Shown piece by piece: positions 9,296 through 19,046 of a stretch of 64,000 bases of DNA. The translations under genes were made by a program, and so were the position numbers. The notes below the pieces were generated by a model. It saw only the letters and a program-made list of their open reading frames with translations. It was not told where the DNA came from and made no database searches. Positions within the stretch are counted from its first letter, which is position 1. Each line of letters opens with the position of its first letter. The stretch comes from Dictyobacter kobayashii (GTDB lineage: Bacteria > Chloroflexota > Ktedonobacteria > Ktedonobacterales > Ktedonobacteraceae): the NCBI RefSeq assembly GCF_003967555.1, contig NZ_BIFS01000001.1, positions 5,146,001-5,210,000 of the forward strand, given 5' to 3'.

Positions 9296-10759
9296 ATGAT
9301 TGTTAGCCGCTCTGTGCCTTTTTATGATGATCACCTGTTGCCACGTAAGCGTCGCTGGACCGCCAGGCATTGGCGTTGGGTGCTGGCGGGTGGAGATACG
9401 CTGGTGTTTTTGTTTACCCTCTTCTATGTACTGTTTCTCGCCTCTACTAGTGGTTGGAATGAATTTCGTATAGTTTATGATCAGCCGTTAGCGGGCTGGC
9501 GCTCCTTTTTCTGTTGGGAGGTGCTGGGTGGTCTGGCCTGGTTGGTCAGCCTGCGCCTGGCACGCCCTTATGCTCGTTTTCATGCGCTTTCTTATTGCCG
9601 AGGTGTGCTAACCATCTGTTGCTCTCTGGGAGCAATGCTGGCATGCTGGCTTCTGTTTCTGTATACGTTTTTTCAGGGTGATCTCTTTGCGTGTCTATCG
9701 ATTTTGCTTCCTTTTGCTGTTGTTCTCTTTCCGATCTTTGGACTGTGGCGGGCCTGTTATGTTTCGCTGTTGAAGTTCTTCCTGTTTCAGCCGCTGACCG
9801 TGGTCGTGGGGGCGGATAGCTTATCTGATGCCATGCTGACTGAGCTATGTCAGATTGGGCAGCCTGCGCCAATTATGCTGGGATATATTGACGAGTATAG
9901 TGATATTGATCCAGCTTTATTGTCCTGGCCTGTTTTGGGGGGGAATGTACTTCTCCATTCTCTGGTCCAGGCTGATCTGGTTGATCTTCTGGTTGTTGCC
10001 CCCGATTGCTATGTTGATCCTACCCTCTATCCTGTCTTAATGCAGGCCATGGCTCAGGGGGTGCAGCTTTTTTCTTTACCAGATCTCTATGAGTGTACGT
10101 CTGGAAAATATCCTCTACTGAATGGTACTAGCTTGCATATGTTGATGGAGCAAGCTCATCGGCGTGCTCTGTCGGTGGGATATCACTGCTGGCGTCGGCT
10201 CCTGGATCTCTGCTTTGGTGTGGTTGGCCTGGCCGTCTTGCTCGGGTTGTTGCCTCTGCTTGCGGTCTGCATCTATCTGGATTCGCCTGGCCCCGTTTTT
10301 TATTGGCAGGAACGGGTGGGATACCATGGGCGTTGCTTTCGTTTGCTGAAGTTTCGTTCGATGCGTGTGAACGCTGAACCCTGTGGAGCGACCTGGGCCA
10401 GTCAAGGCGATGCTCGAGTGACACGGGTGGGACGCGTCTTACGTGCGACCCACCTGGATGAGTTGCCTCAGGTAATAAATATTCTCCAGGGTGAGATGAG
10501 CTTGATTGGACCTCGCCCTGAGCGACCGATGTTTGAGCTTCAGTTGGAACAGATCCTTCCCGCGTTTTGCTGTCGCCTGGGTGTTAAACCTGGCTTGACC
10601 GGTTGGGCGCAGGTAAAGGCTCCGTATGCCAGCTCGTATGCTGCGGCTGCTGTGAAATTACAATATGATCTCTACTATATCCGGCATCAATCGTTTGTGT
10701 TGGATATATCGATCCTGTTGAAAACTATTGTTGCGGTACTGTGGTGTTCTGGTCGTTAG
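9296..10759 (+). CDS. Polyprenyl glycosylphosphotransferase (priming transferase of exopolysaccharide synthesis)
   Basis: This 487-residue protein starts exopolysaccharide synthesis by moving a sugar-1-phosphate from a nucleotide sugar onto undecaprenyl phosphate at the inner face of the membrane. Four to five N-terminal membrane segments and a CoA-binding-like middle domain are followed by the bacterial sugar transferase domain from about residue 300: a re-entrant hydrophobic segment, S-P-G-P-V-F-Y-W-Q-E-R-V-G, K-F-R-S-M-R, L-D-E-L-P-Q and S-L-I-G-P-R-P-E-R-P, all catalytic-domain motifs. I place the start at 9296, where GGGGAGG lies six bases upstream; a longer TTG-initiated version from 9248 is less likely. 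It is the first gene of a five-gene operon. Confidence 0.88.
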   Translation: MIVSRSVPFYDDHLLPRKRRWTARHWRWVLAGGDTLVFLFTLFYVLFLASTSGWNEFRIVYDQPLAGWRSFFCWEVLGGLAWLVSLRLARPYARFHALSYCRGVLTICCSLGAMLACWLLFLYTFFQGDLFACLSILLPFAVVLFPIFGLWRACYVSLLKFFLFQPLTVVVGADSLSDAMLTELCQIGQPAPIMLGYIDEYSDIDPALLSWPVLGGNVLLHSLVQADLVDLLVVAPDCYVDPTLYPVLMQAMAQGVQLFSLPDLYECTSGKYPLLNGTSLHMLMEQAHRRALSVGYHCWRRLLDLCFGVVGLAVLLGLLPLLAVCIYLDSPGPVFYWQERVGYHGRCFRLLKFRSMRVNAEPCGATWASQGDARVTRVGRVLRATHLDELPQVINILQGEMSLIGPRPERPMFELQLEQILPAFCCRLGVKPGLTGWAQVKAPYASSYAAAAVKLQYDLYYIRHQSFVLDISILLKTIVAVLWCSGR

Positions 10760-10791
10760 CCAGTTGATGATGGTATGTGAAGGGGGCTGTG

Positions 10792-12453
10792 ATGACGTTT
10801 GAGCAGTATTGGATGATTCTGGTGCGGCGTTGGCCGCTGGTATTGCTTTGCCTGGCTTTAATGGGGGCTGGTTCTTTAGTTGCCAGTTTGTTTATGACCC
10901 CGGTCTATAGCTCTTCGGTGCTGGTTCAGGTTGCTATTCATTCTGGTACTGATAATCAGAGTGATATTAATGATTTACTGGCAAGCAATCAATTGGTACA
11001 GACCGAGTCTCAACTGGCAGTCAGTAATCCGATTGTGCAGGAGGTTGTGAGCCATCATGCCGGTCTGACAGCTGCCCAGCTGAGTAAGATGGTTTCTTCC
11101 AGCGTTAAATTAAATACCCAGCTTTTTGAGCTTACAGTTATGGATACTGATGCTCATCGTGGCGCCAATCTGGCTAATGAGTTGGCTCAGACGTTTATTC
11201 GCCAGCAAGAACGAGCCCGGCAGCAAGAAAATCAGGCATCTCAGCAGCAGTTGCAGCAGGAGATTACGGCTACTCTGCGTCAGATTACTCTGGTGAAGCG
11301 TCAAGGTGCCTCTACAAACAGTTTACAGGCTGCTAGTTCCGCTGAACAACTGACCACCCTTGAGCAACATTACAATCAGTGGCAGTCAGCCCTGGCCCAG
11401 TTAGAGCTCTCTGAGGCTCAACGTAGCAATTTCTTGTTGATTGTGCAGCCCGCGCAGGTCGCTACTGAGCCGGTTCAGCCAGATATTATGCTGAATACTG
11501 CTGCTGGATTGCTGCTGGGCCTCTTGTGTGGTTTTGGTTTGATCTTGTTTTTGTCTCAGGTGGATCAGCGCGTATATAGCTGCGAGGAGCTACAGCAGCT
11601 TTGGTCCTGGCCTGTGCTGGCGTTGATCTGGCCTGCACGGCCGCATCAGTCATTACTCCAACCGGCGGCCAATGAGGCCAATGGGGAAGCTTACCGCATC
11701 TTGCGTTCCAGCATCGGCTTTGCTGGTGTGGATAAGCCTTTACGACACTTAATGGTAACCAGTGTTCTCCCACGTGAGGGTAAGAGTACTGTTGCGGCCA
11801 ATCTAGCCATCTTTATGGCCATGGCTGGTAAGAGCACTTTGTTGATCGATGCAGATCTTTTGTGTCCTACCTTGCATGAAATGTTTGATCTTCCTCCTGA
11901 TAAGCCTGGATTGAGCAACGCTATCCTTGCCTGCGGCATGCCTGATTTTCAGGCGCAGCCGCAACGTGTGTATCACACTGTGGTGGATGCACGCTCCATT
12001 TCGCTGGACCCTTATATTCATCCTTCTGGCATTCCTAATCTGCGCGTGATGTCGTCTGGTCCCTTGCCACCAAACCCTGCTGAACTGCTGGAGTCGCGTG
12101 CCATGCAGCGTTTCTTCCAGACTCTGGATAGTCATGGCGCCGATGTAATTATCTTTGATTCTTCTCCTCTGTCTGGCCTTTCAGAGTCGATTGTCTTATC
12201 CGCGAAGGTGGATGGCACGATTGTGGTGACTGATCTCAAGCTTGCGCATAAAGCACAGCTACGCGAGGCCCGGTCGCGTCTTCTCCAGGCCGGCTCGCGT
12301 GTGGTTGGGTGCGTGATCAATAAATATCCTCGGCGCGGTAGCTATCTTCCATATTCTCTCTATGCACGCTATCGTTCCAGTGAACAGTTGCGACCAGGGA
12401 AACCTATGGATGCCAGGGTTGTGCGTCAACGGCATCCTGTCTCGACCCGTTAA
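10792..12453 (+). CDS. Wzz/BY-kinase: polysaccharide chain-length and tyrosine autokinase
   Basis: A 553-residue fusion of a Wzz-type chain-length regulator and a bacterial tyrosine kinase. Two membrane segments (about residues 15-40 and 230-250) bracket an extracytoplasmic coiled-coil region rich in Gln. The cytoplasmic kinase carries Walker A P-R-E-G-K-S-T near residue 328, Walker A' L-L-I-D-A-D near 350 and Walker B V-I-I-F-D-S-S near 452. A C-terminal tyrosine cluster (Y-P-R-R-G-S-Y-L-P-Y-S-L-Y-A-R-Y) is the expected autophosphorylation site. By family knowledge, phosphorylation cycles set polymer length. The start at 10792 has AAGGGGG eight bases upstream. It lies between the priming transferase and the polymerase. 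Confidence 0.88.
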   Translation: MTFEQYWMILVRRWPLVLLCLALMGAGSLVASLFMTPVYSSSVLVQVAIHSGTDNQSDINDLLASNQLVQTESQLAVSNPIVQEVVSHHAGLTAAQLSKMVSSSVKLNTQLFELTVMDTDAHRGANLANELAQTFIRQQERARQQENQASQQQLQQEITATLRQITLVKRQGASTNSLQAASSAEQLTTLEQHYNQWQSALAQLELSEAQRSNFLLIVQPAQVATEPVQPDIMLNTAAGLLLGLLCGFGLILFLSQVDQRVYSCEELQQLWSWPVLALIWPARPHQSLLQPAANEANGEAYRILRSSIGFAGVDKPLRHLMVTSVLPREGKSTVAANLAIFMAMAGKSTLLIDADLLCPTLHEMFDLPPDKPGLSNAILACGMPDFQAQPQRVYHTVVDARSISLDPYIHPSGIPNLRVMSSGPLPPNPAELLESRAMQRFFQTLDSHGADVIIFDSSPLSGLSESIVLSAKVDGTIVVTDLKLAHKAQLREARSRLLQAGSRVVGCVINKYPRRGSYLPYSLYARYRSSEQLRPGKPMDARVVRQRHPVSTR

Positions 12454-12496
12454 GGTTGTTTGTTTGTGTGTGGTAAGGAAGTTTGTGGGAGGTTGT

Positions 12497-13948
12497 ATGT
12501 GTAGTCGTGGGTGGTGGTCCTGGAATGTAGTTGTTTCTCGCAGTGTTCCAATGGTTCCCTGGCTCTGTTTATTCTGGGCTACGCCGGTTGTTGCGGCGGC
12601 TTTGGCCTGGCTGGGTCCGTTGGCCTTTGTGGTAGCTGGCGGTGGTTTGTTGATGGGGATGGTGGTTGCGTTGCGTTTAGATGCTCTGGTGGTTACGCTG
12701 CTGGCTGCGCTCCATCTCTACCTGGATTGGTATCTGGGTTTGCATATTGTTGTGCCTGTACTGGCCCTTGCTCTCTTGTTGTTTTTCTATCTTCAGCGCA
12801 CTGGCTGCCATCCCTGGACGCAGCCGCGCTGGCTCGGATTGTGGGGCCTTTTTCTTGTGTTGACGCTTTATCCCGCCTTCCAGGGTGGTGCGTTGATGCT
12901 GTACGATGCTGCTTCTTTCTATCCCAGTGATATCCTGGGGGCTTTGTTGATGTACTGGCTGGGTCTCCTGGTCGCCCATGATCTGGTTAGCCTGCGCCGT
13001 TTCTTCCAATTTTTCACTCTTCTGGCGGTGTTGTTGGCGCTCCATACACTCTTCCAGAGCATGACGGGCACTATTCTGTTCGCTTCAATGCGCGTGGATG
13101 ATTTCTTGTCGCGTACAGATGTGGCTTACTACCAGCTTCTAGACAGCAATGCACACCGAGCAGGCTCTTTTTTCATCGATCCTAACTGGAATGGGGCCTT
13201 CTTTGCTCTGGCCTGTTTTCTCCCACTGGGTCTGCTGTTGTCTGGCACGCGCTACTGGCAGAAAGCTTGCTACATCGTTGCCCTGTTACTGCTTGTGCTG
13301 GCTTTAATGTGCACTTATAGCACCGGCGCCTGGCTGGCCTTTCTGGCGGGCCTGGTTATATTTCTCTGCTTTGTTGGTCACACGCGCTATCGCCTGGGCC
13401 TGGTCTTGATCGCTGCCTGTTCTGCTGGCTTGCTGACCTGGCTCTTTCCCGCTCAGCTTGCTTTGCAGTGGCAGCATGCGCACGCGGACAATGAGCTCTC
13501 GCTCCGCGTTGCGGTCTGGCGTACCGCGCTACGTGTGATTCAAGCTCACCCATGGCTTGGCGTTGGATTGGGCCATCAAGCCTATCTGGTCAATTCTGAT
13601 GCTTATCGCGTTCCTGAGCAGTTTGTCTTGCTCTCACATCCACATAATTCCTACCTGGAATGGGCGGCCATGGCGGGTTTGCCGGTTTTATGTGTGTTTC
13701 TGGGTTTGTTGTTGACTGCTCTGGGACAGGCGTGGCGCAATTGGAGTTGCACCAGCCTGACTGGACGCCCTTTGCTGGGTGCCGGTATTGCTGCCATCGG
13801 TACTTTGAGCATCAATAGCATCAGTATTAATGGTTGGACCCATTTCGCCCTGGCCCCGATGGGCTGGTTATTGTTGGGGGCTGTGGCCTCTCCATTATTG
13901 CGTACCGCAAAAGTGCAGACAGGTGTTCTGCCGGTTGTAAAGGAGTAG
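12497..13948 (+). CDS. O-antigen ligase/Wzy-like polysaccharide polymerase
   Basis: A 483-residue protein with about 12 hydrophobic segments and a large periplasmic-type loop, of the Wzy_C/O-antigen ligase family. The hallmark is R-V-A-V-W-R-T-A-L-R-V-I followed by H-P-W-L-G-V-G-L-G and S-H-P-H-N-S-Y-L-E-W-A-A (about residues 340-405), matching the conserved Arg and His loop of the family. In a Wzx/Wzy pathway it would join lipid-linked repeat units outside the membrane. The start at 12497 has GGGAGG four bases before ATG; the longer frame from 12362 overlaps the previous gene and is rejected. It follows the kinase by 43 bases. Confidence 0.82.
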   Translation: MCSRGWWSWNVVVSRSVPMVPWLCLFWATPVVAAALAWLGPLAFVVAGGGLLMGMVVALRLDALVVTLLAALHLYLDWYLGLHIVVPVLALALLLFFYLQRTGCHPWTQPRWLGLWGLFLVLTLYPAFQGGALMLYDAASFYPSDILGALLMYWLGLLVAHDLVSLRRFFQFFTLLAVLLALHTLFQSMTGTILFASMRVDDFLSRTDVAYYQLLDSNAHRAGSFFIDPNWNGAFFALACFLPLGLLLSGTRYWQKACYIVALLLLVLALMCTYSTGAWLAFLAGLVIFLCFVGHTRYRLGLVLIAACSAGLLTWLFPAQLALQWQHAHADNELSLRVAVWRTALRVIQAHPWLGVGLGHQAYLVNSDAYRVPEQFVLLSHPHNSYLEWAAMAGLPVLCVFLGLLLTALGQAWRNWSCTSLTGRPLLGAGIAAIGTLSINSISINGWTHFALAPMGWLLLGAVASPLLRTAKVQTGVLPVVKE

Positions 13949-13951
13949 TGG

Positions 13952-15757
13952 ATGCCGATGCAACAGCCTGAAATGCCCCACAAGTATGAGATAGACTCAG
14001 GATATCCATGGTCGCGATCTGGTGGTTTGCCTCGCCGACGTGCTGCTCTCTTGAAAGATCCGACGATATTGTTTACGGATTCTCCACAGACGGTCAGCCC
14101 CTCTAATGCCCACAATATTGCAGTCGCCAAAGATAAGCCAGCGTCCGTTGTCAGCCCTCTGCGCTCGACTGATGAGGAGTTTGCTTTTGATCAACAGCCT
14201 ACCTGGTTGATCCCTGCCGTTGCCGATCTGGAGCGGCTCAAACATATGTTTATGCCGCTAGAAACGGGAGCGGTGCGCCCGTTTCTCTTGCACACGCTTC
14301 TGCGCCATTCTGGCGTCTATGCTATCGCTTCGTGCATGGCACCTTTTTTCTCGCTGCTCTTAACGCCTTTCCTGACGCGCCATCTTACGGCGTTGGATTA
14401 TGGCATTCTGACCTTGCTGAATACTACCCTGGCCTTGTTGGGGCCGCTGGCACAGCTTGGGCTTGGAGCGGCCTTTGTTCGCCTGTATCATCAATGCACG
14501 GCATGGCCTCGTGAGCGTCATATTCTGTTCACGACCTTGCTGATTTTGCTGGCCACCTTTTCTCTCTGTATGTCCACTCTGCTGGCGCTCCTGGCTCCCT
14601 GGCTCTCTCAACTGTTATTGCATAGCGCGGGCTATGAAGATCTATTCCGCCAGGCTGCCTTGCTTTTATTGCTACAGAATATGACCATTCCTGGCTTTAC
14701 CTGGTTGCGCGCCCAGGGCCGTTCCCTGGCATTTGTTGCGCTGGCGTTGCTTAATCTGCTGGTAAATCTTGCGTTGACCTTCTTACTGGTAGGTAGCTGG
14801 CAGTGGGGGAATTCCGGTGTGCTCGTGGCGGCCTGTGGAGGCTATGCCAGTGTGTTTCTCTGCTCGTTGCCACTGCTTGGTAGCTGTTTGTACTGGCGTG
14901 TAAGCTGGTCACTGGCCTGGCAGCTACTAGCCTACGGCTTATCAACCTTGCCTGGGTTAATCTCTGTCTGGGTGTTGCAATCCTCTGACCGCTACTTCTT
15001 GCTGGCCTTTGGTGCGCTGACACAGACTGCTAGCTATTCGATCGCCTACACGCTGGGCAATATCCTGGGTCCTCTTGTCATCGCGCCTTTTTCGCTGGCC
15101 TGGTATTCAGCATTACATATTATTGCTCGGAAGACACGCGCTCGCGAGCTCTTTGCCCTGATCTTTCGCTGGTATTGCATGCTCCTGTTGTTGATGGTCT
15201 TTGGGGTTTCCCTGCTCGGGGATGATGTCTTGCACGCCTTTTTCCCTCCGTCCTATACGCTGGCGACCCCGATTATCCCTTTGATCGCGCTTTCCAACCT
15301 GTTCTTCGGACTTTTTGAGCTCTTCAATTTGGGGATCACCTTGCGGGGTAAGCTGCGCTTCAATTTGATTCTGCTTCCTCTGGCTGCGCTCGTCAATCTG
15401 GGCTGCAATGGCGTGTTGGTCCCAATGTATGGTGCTATGGGGGCGGCTATCTCAACCTTGCTGGCATATGCTGTGCTGGCACTGCTGGCCTACCTGGTCA
15501 ACCAACGTCTCTATTCCGTTTCTTTTGATCTCAAACTATGCTGCTGGGGACTGCTCCTGGGCGCTATCTATTATGCCTTCTATCGTTGCTTACTTCCTCA
15601 ACAAAATCAATTATTGCACTGGTTATTCTGCTCTGGCATGCTAGCGTGCTATGCGGCTTCATTATGGCTATTGAACCGCATTAGTGTGAAGAAGGCCGGG
15701 CAGCATGAGTATGTTGAGACATATCCCCGCGTTTCGCATGCAGAAAGGACAAAGTAA
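13952..15757 (+). CDS. Wzx-like polysaccharide flippase (MOP superfamily)
   Basis: A 601-residue protein with an unusual hydrophilic N-terminal extension of about 105 residues, followed by 12-14 membrane spans typical of Wzx flippases of the MOP superfamily. Family-like features are the first core helix (L-R-H-S-G-V-Y-A-I-A-S) with a following P-F-L-T-R-H-L-T-A-L-D-Y-G, and the repeated two-lobe layout. It would flip undecaprenyl-linked repeat units to the outer face. AAGGAG six bases before the ATG at 13952 and a three-base gap to the polymerase gene support the start and the operon. The N-terminal extension has no recognised domain and might be a regulatory segment; Tyr kinase substrates are one possibility. 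Confidence 0.82.
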   Translation: MPMQQPEMPHKYEIDSGYPWSRSGGLPRRRAALLKDPTILFTDSPQTVSPSNAHNIAVAKDKPASVVSPLRSTDEEFAFDQQPTWLIPAVADLERLKHMFMPLETGAVRPFLLHTLLRHSGVYAIASCMAPFFSLLLTPFLTRHLTALDYGILTLLNTTLALLGPLAQLGLGAAFVRLYHQCTAWPRERHILFTTLLILLATFSLCMSTLLALLAPWLSQLLLHSAGYEDLFRQAALLLLLQNMTIPGFTWLRAQGRSLAFVALALLNLLVNLALTFLLVGSWQWGNSGVLVAACGGYASVFLCSLPLLGSCLYWRVSWSLAWQLLAYGLSTLPGLISVWVLQSSDRYFLLAFGALTQTASYSIAYTLGNILGPLVIAPFSLAWYSALHIIARKTRARELFALIFRWYCMLLLLMVFGVSLLGDDVLHAFFPPSYTLATPIIPLIALSNLFFGLFELFNLGITLRGKLRFNLILLPLAALVNLGCNGVLVPMYGAMGAAISTLLAYAVLALLAYLVNQRLYSVSFDLKLCCWGLLLGAIYYAFYRCLLPQQNQLLHWLFCSGMLACYAASLWLLNRISVKKAGQHEYVETYPRVSHAERTK

Positions 15758-15760
15758 GAC

Positions 15761-17011
15761 ATGGATTCTCGATCTTTAACGCATCATCATCACCCCTGGC
15801 ACAAAGTTTGTATGCATCTGCTCGGGCCTGCTCGTTCAAATTATCGCGTGATGAATGATGCTCGGGCTTTACAGATGGCGGGCTATCAGGTGACGATTGT
15901 TGATGTGGTCGCGGCCTGTGATCCGCAAGCGGCCACTGAAATGCTGGATGGTATGCACATTCGGCATATATGTGCTCCTGGCTGGTTTGTTCCAGCGCGA
16001 TTTAAGCTGTTGTTCCTGCTGAAATTCTTCGTTCTCATGCTCCGATGTATTGTCTGTTTGTTTGGTGTGCGAGCCGATATCTATCATGCCCACGTTGAGC
16101 ATGCTTTTCCAGCGACTTACCTGGTCGCTCGGTTGCGTAAGAAAGGACTCATCTTTGATACGCCTGAGCTGACTATGTATGGTCCATCTATTCTGCGCTG
16201 GCCGCGTTTGCGCTGGTTGGCTGTATGCTGTATACGCTGGATGTCGCGCTCCTGTGATAGTTATATTACTGGATCGCCGCGCTATATCTCAATTTTGCAA
16301 GAGCTCTATGCGCCCGCTCACGTGCAACTTCTACGCCATGTTCCGCCTCAACATAAGCCTGTCAGGAATACACGTTTACAACAAAAGTTGGGGCTGCCTG
16401 CCCACACACGCATTGCTCTCTACCAGGGCTATATTCAGGCTGATCGTGGCCTGGATCTCCTGCTGCGTGCCGCCCCGTATCTCTTCCCTGATATCGTCAT
16501 AGTTTTGATGGGGGATGGCTATGATGCGACGATCTGTGAACTGGCTGCGCTTATTCAGCGTGAGCAGCTCGCGGATCGCATCAAAATACTTCCAGCCGTT
16601 CCGTATAGCGAGTTGTTGGATTGGACCTCCTCGGCTGACCTGGGGCTGCTGCTTTTGCCACCTGCCTACTCGCTGAGCATTCGATATTGCCTGCCCAACA
16701 AGTTCTTTGAATATCTCATGGCCGGGCTCCCGATCCTCTCATCACGCCTGGACGCTATCTCCGACATGATTCATCAATACGATGTCGGCCAGGTCCTTGA
16801 TGAGTTAACCCCGGCCAATATTGCCCAGGCCATTAATGCCTTGCTGGATGATGCTGACCAATGGCACACAATGCACACTAACGCGCTCTCAGCCAGCGCG
16901 CATGGCCTCACCTGGGAAGAAGAGTCTACGAAACTGATCCATTTATATCAGCAGATCATTTTAAAACATGCCAATCGTCCGCTAAAATGGGCCTTTCCCT
17001 ATTCTACCTGA
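15761..17011 (+). CDS. Glycosyltransferase family 4
   Basis: A 416-residue cytoplasmic GT-B glycosyltransferase. The N-terminal Rossmann half carries Y-R-V-M-N-D-A-R-A-L; the C-terminal half has the donor-site pattern G-L-L-L-L-P-P-A-Y-S and C-L-P-N-K-F-F-E-Y-L-M-A-G-L-P-I-L (about residues 310-340), the E-x7-E-like nucleotide sugar motif region of GT4. A His-rich N-terminus (H-H-H-H-P-W-H) is unusual. It begins three bases after the flippase stop, is the last gene of the exopolysaccharide operon, and probably adds one sugar of the repeat unit. Only one such transferase is in this operon, so others must be encoded elsewhere. Confidence 0.82.
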   Translation: MDSRSLTHHHHPWHKVCMHLLGPARSNYRVMNDARALQMAGYQVTIVDVVAACDPQAATEMLDGMHIRHICAPGWFVPARFKLLFLLKFFVLMLRCIVCLFGVRADIYHAHVEHAFPATYLVARLRKKGLIFDTPELTMYGPSILRWPRLRWLAVCCIRWMSRSCDSYITGSPRYISILQELYAPAHVQLLRHVPPQHKPVRNTRLQQKLGLPAHTRIALYQGYIQADRGLDLLLRAAPYLFPDIVIVLMGDGYDATICELAALIQREQLADRIKILPAVPYSELLDWTSSADLGLLLLPPAYSLSIRYCLPNKFFEYLMAGLPILSSRLDAISDMIHQYDVGQVLDELTPANIAQAINALLDDADQWHTMHTNALSASAHGLTWEEESTKLIHLYQQIILKHANRPLKWAFPYST

Positions 17012-17255
17012 TGCTCAGTCGTTGTGCTTGCGAATGATGGATTATGTATTGTGTGTTCATCGGTGTTTGTTATCATACTCTGCTTTGTGTCACATACCTT
17101 TGTGCACAATATTGCAGGCACTTTTGTGCTGCGCAGAAATCATGTTATACTATGGAAAACCAGAATACTGTAAAGAGGCAAAAATAATCTGGTGGGATTT
17201 TTATTACAAAGCCTCCTGGTTGATTTTATGTAAAATAAGCATTGGGGGGATAATT

Positions 17256-17627
17256 ATGGCTGATACGCCTACAACTATTCATGATATGCCTGTGCTTGTC
17301 TGTGCGCCGGATGGGAAAAAGTTAATGAGCGAACAGGATGCTTTAGACCTGATTGGCGAGGCTTTCTATCATGGTACCAGGATTGTCGTTGTCCCAGTGG
17401 AGCGGCTTGCTAATGATTTCTTCCAGCTCAAGACGCGCCTCGCCGGGCAGATCATTCAAAAATTTGTGAACTATCAGCAGCGCCTTGTGGTGCTGGGCGA
17501 CATCTCTCAATACCTGGATCAGAGCTCGTCCTTTAAAGCTTTTGTGTACGAAGCGAATCGTGGCAACGACTTATGGTTCCTGGCAAATCTTCAAGAGCTT
17601 GAAGGACGACTGAAGCGCATTCAATGA
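17256..17627 (+). CDS. DUF4180 domain protein
   Basis: A 123-residue soluble protein matching the DUF4180 pattern: an early S-E-Q-D-A-L-D-L-I-G-E-A-F-Y-H-G, then V-V-P-V-E-R-L-A-N-D-F-F-Q-L-K-T-R-L-A-G, ending L-W-F-L-A-N-L-Q-E-L. The family is widespread in bacteria near MarR/TetR-type regulators and small enzymes, but no biochemical role is known to me. I choose the ATG at 17256 because GGGGGG sits six bases upstream and homology begins there. A TTGTGC-16-TATACT promoter-like pair ends near 17153, giving a leader of about 100 bases. Confidence 0.72.
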   Translation: MADTPTTIHDMPVLVCAPDGKKLMSEQDALDLIGEAFYHGTRIVVVPVERLANDFFQLKTRLAGQIIQKFVNYQQRLVVLGDISQYLDQSSSFKAFVYEANRGNDLWFLANLQELEGRLKRIQ

Positions 17628-17678
17628 TACTATCGTTAGCACGTAATAATGGAAGCACAAGCAAGATGGCGCTGAGTG

Positions 17679-18599
17679 TCAATAGTTGAGGCGCGCAAGG
17701 ATTTCCGCGCACCTGAGTATTCCGTGCGGCGGGTACATGTTTAGCTTGACGGTCCACCAAGCGTTGAGTACGCTTTGTGCCAGCGCCCAGCCGCGTATAC
17801 GTGCCCGTTCCATTCCCAATTCCTCGCTCAGTTGGGCGATGCGCCGGACCAGCATCTGTTTCAGATCGGGTACCTCAAGGATGCAAGGCATGGGATTATA
17901 GAACGAGGCTCCCACCTCATAACCCGGATCACCAACTACGCCTTTGGGATCGATCGCCAGCCATGCATCACGCGAACTCAAAATATTGTAGTGCTGTAGA
18001 TCGCCGTGTAGTAGCATCGTCTGGGGCGCTGAGGTGCTTAACGACGCAAAAAGATCCATTGCCTCATCGACGAGGCGCCGAGGAAACGGACCATATCCGC
18101 CAGCATAGTGTGCACGGAGCTGCTGCAATCCTTGTCCTAAATGCTCAACTGTTGGAAAGGTGTGCTCGGTGGGTGCCGGTCGCCAGAGTTGACGCATGAC
18201 CGTGGCTAGAATGGATGTGGCCTGTTCATCGTGTTCCGGCACAAGTGATGCTAGCATGGTTCCCGGTTGCAAACGTTCCAGCAACATCACCTTCTGCTCC
18301 TCGTCAAACTCTAGCAGACGAGCGATTCCTTGCCCATTGAAGATACGCAGCGCGGCCAGCCCATGTTCAAATTCATCGCTCAGCGCGCACGTCTTCAGGA
18401 TAACGGGGGTGCCATCCACACGTTCCGCTGGTGCTACTTAGTGCAATGAGAGATGCTCAAACGGGGGCAAGAGTTTCAGTTGCCAGCGCTCCGCGTATTC
18501 CTCTAAGAGAGTGGGGAGGCATTGAAACCAGGCATTGGCCGCCTCTGTGCCATGAACATCGCGCATAAATTGGATAAAATCTTCAGGCAGGGCAAACAT
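17679..18599 (-). pseudogene. Streptomycin 6-kinase-like (APH(6)/hur) gene with in-frame TAA
   Basis: The whole frame from ATG 18599 (AAGGAG eight bases upstream) to the stop at 17679 reads as a 306-codon aminoglycoside/hydroxyurea kinase of the APH(6) family, but codon 54 (18440-18438) is TAA. The reading is continuous on both sides: ...F-E-H-L-S-L-H-stop-V-A-P-A-E-R-V-D-G-T-P-V-I-L-K, where the family has Tyr at or next to the stop. Downstream the kinase core is intact: H-G-D-L-Q-H-Y-N-I-L catalytic loop and I-D-P-K-G-V-V-G-D-P-G-Y-E metal loop. A GTG at 18419 could restart but has no ribosome site and would omit the first 60 residues. Either a recent nonsense mutation or a sequence error. 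Confidence 0.8.
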
Positions 18600-18837
18600 C
18601 AAAAGGACTCCTTCATTTCAAAAGAAATTTACTGGTCTGTTAAAAATTCATTGCTCATCTTGTGGAAAGATCCATACAATATTGCGCTTTTGTGCGCTTT
18701 ATAGCAACATGGTTTGGCAGGCAGCAAGGGAATCTTGATGCCGCTGTACAAGGCATTGATCCATCCATGTTGATTTTGAAAGTATTTATTTATAAGAAAA
18801 GCTAGCGTTTTTAGCTGACTAGTATTATATAATTTCT

Positions 18838-18881
18838 AAATAAGCCGGTGAAACCCATGCGGGAAACATTGTAGTATGAAA
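18838..18881 (+). repeat. Left copy of an inverted repeat flanking the methyltransferase
   Basis: About 42 bases (core ccggtgaaacccatg, then gggaaac, ttgt and atgaa) recur in inverted orientation at 19720-19762 with roughly four mismatches. In one frame both copies read P-M-x-E-T-L, resembling part of an IS630-type transposase, so they may be remnants of related elements. Confidence 0.65.
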
Positions 18882-19022
18882 GCGCAAAATGATGCTCAAA
18901 GAGATGATGCATAATGCCTTTTCCAGACTATTGATCGGCTTCTTGAGGCCGTTACCATGTTTTTCCAGGATCTCACAGCTCGCCTTGATGTTGTTCGTTC
19001 GGTGGCCTGGTTAGCCGCGTAA
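18850..19022 (+). pseudogene. Decayed 3' end of an IS630-like transposase
   Basis: With one base restored in the T run near 18919 this reads M-M-L-K-E-M-M-H-N-A-F-F then Q-T-I-D-R-L-L-E-A-V-T-M-F-F and ends L-D-V-V-R-S-V-A-W-L-A-A-stop at 19022. That layout (H-N-x-F-F, then a helix with E-A-V-x-x-F-F) resembles the C-terminus of IS630-family DDE transposases. Stops and frameshifts upstream make it non-functional. Family assignment is from memory of the motif, hence tentative. Confidence 0.4.
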
Positions 19023-19046
19023 GATGCTTCGGAGGATGCAGAGACC

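Noticed and set aside
17022..17255. N-terminal extension of the DUF4180 protein
   Set aside because: Cys/Leu-rich non-homologous translation of promoter and leader DNA; a strong ribosome site lies at the ATG at 17256.
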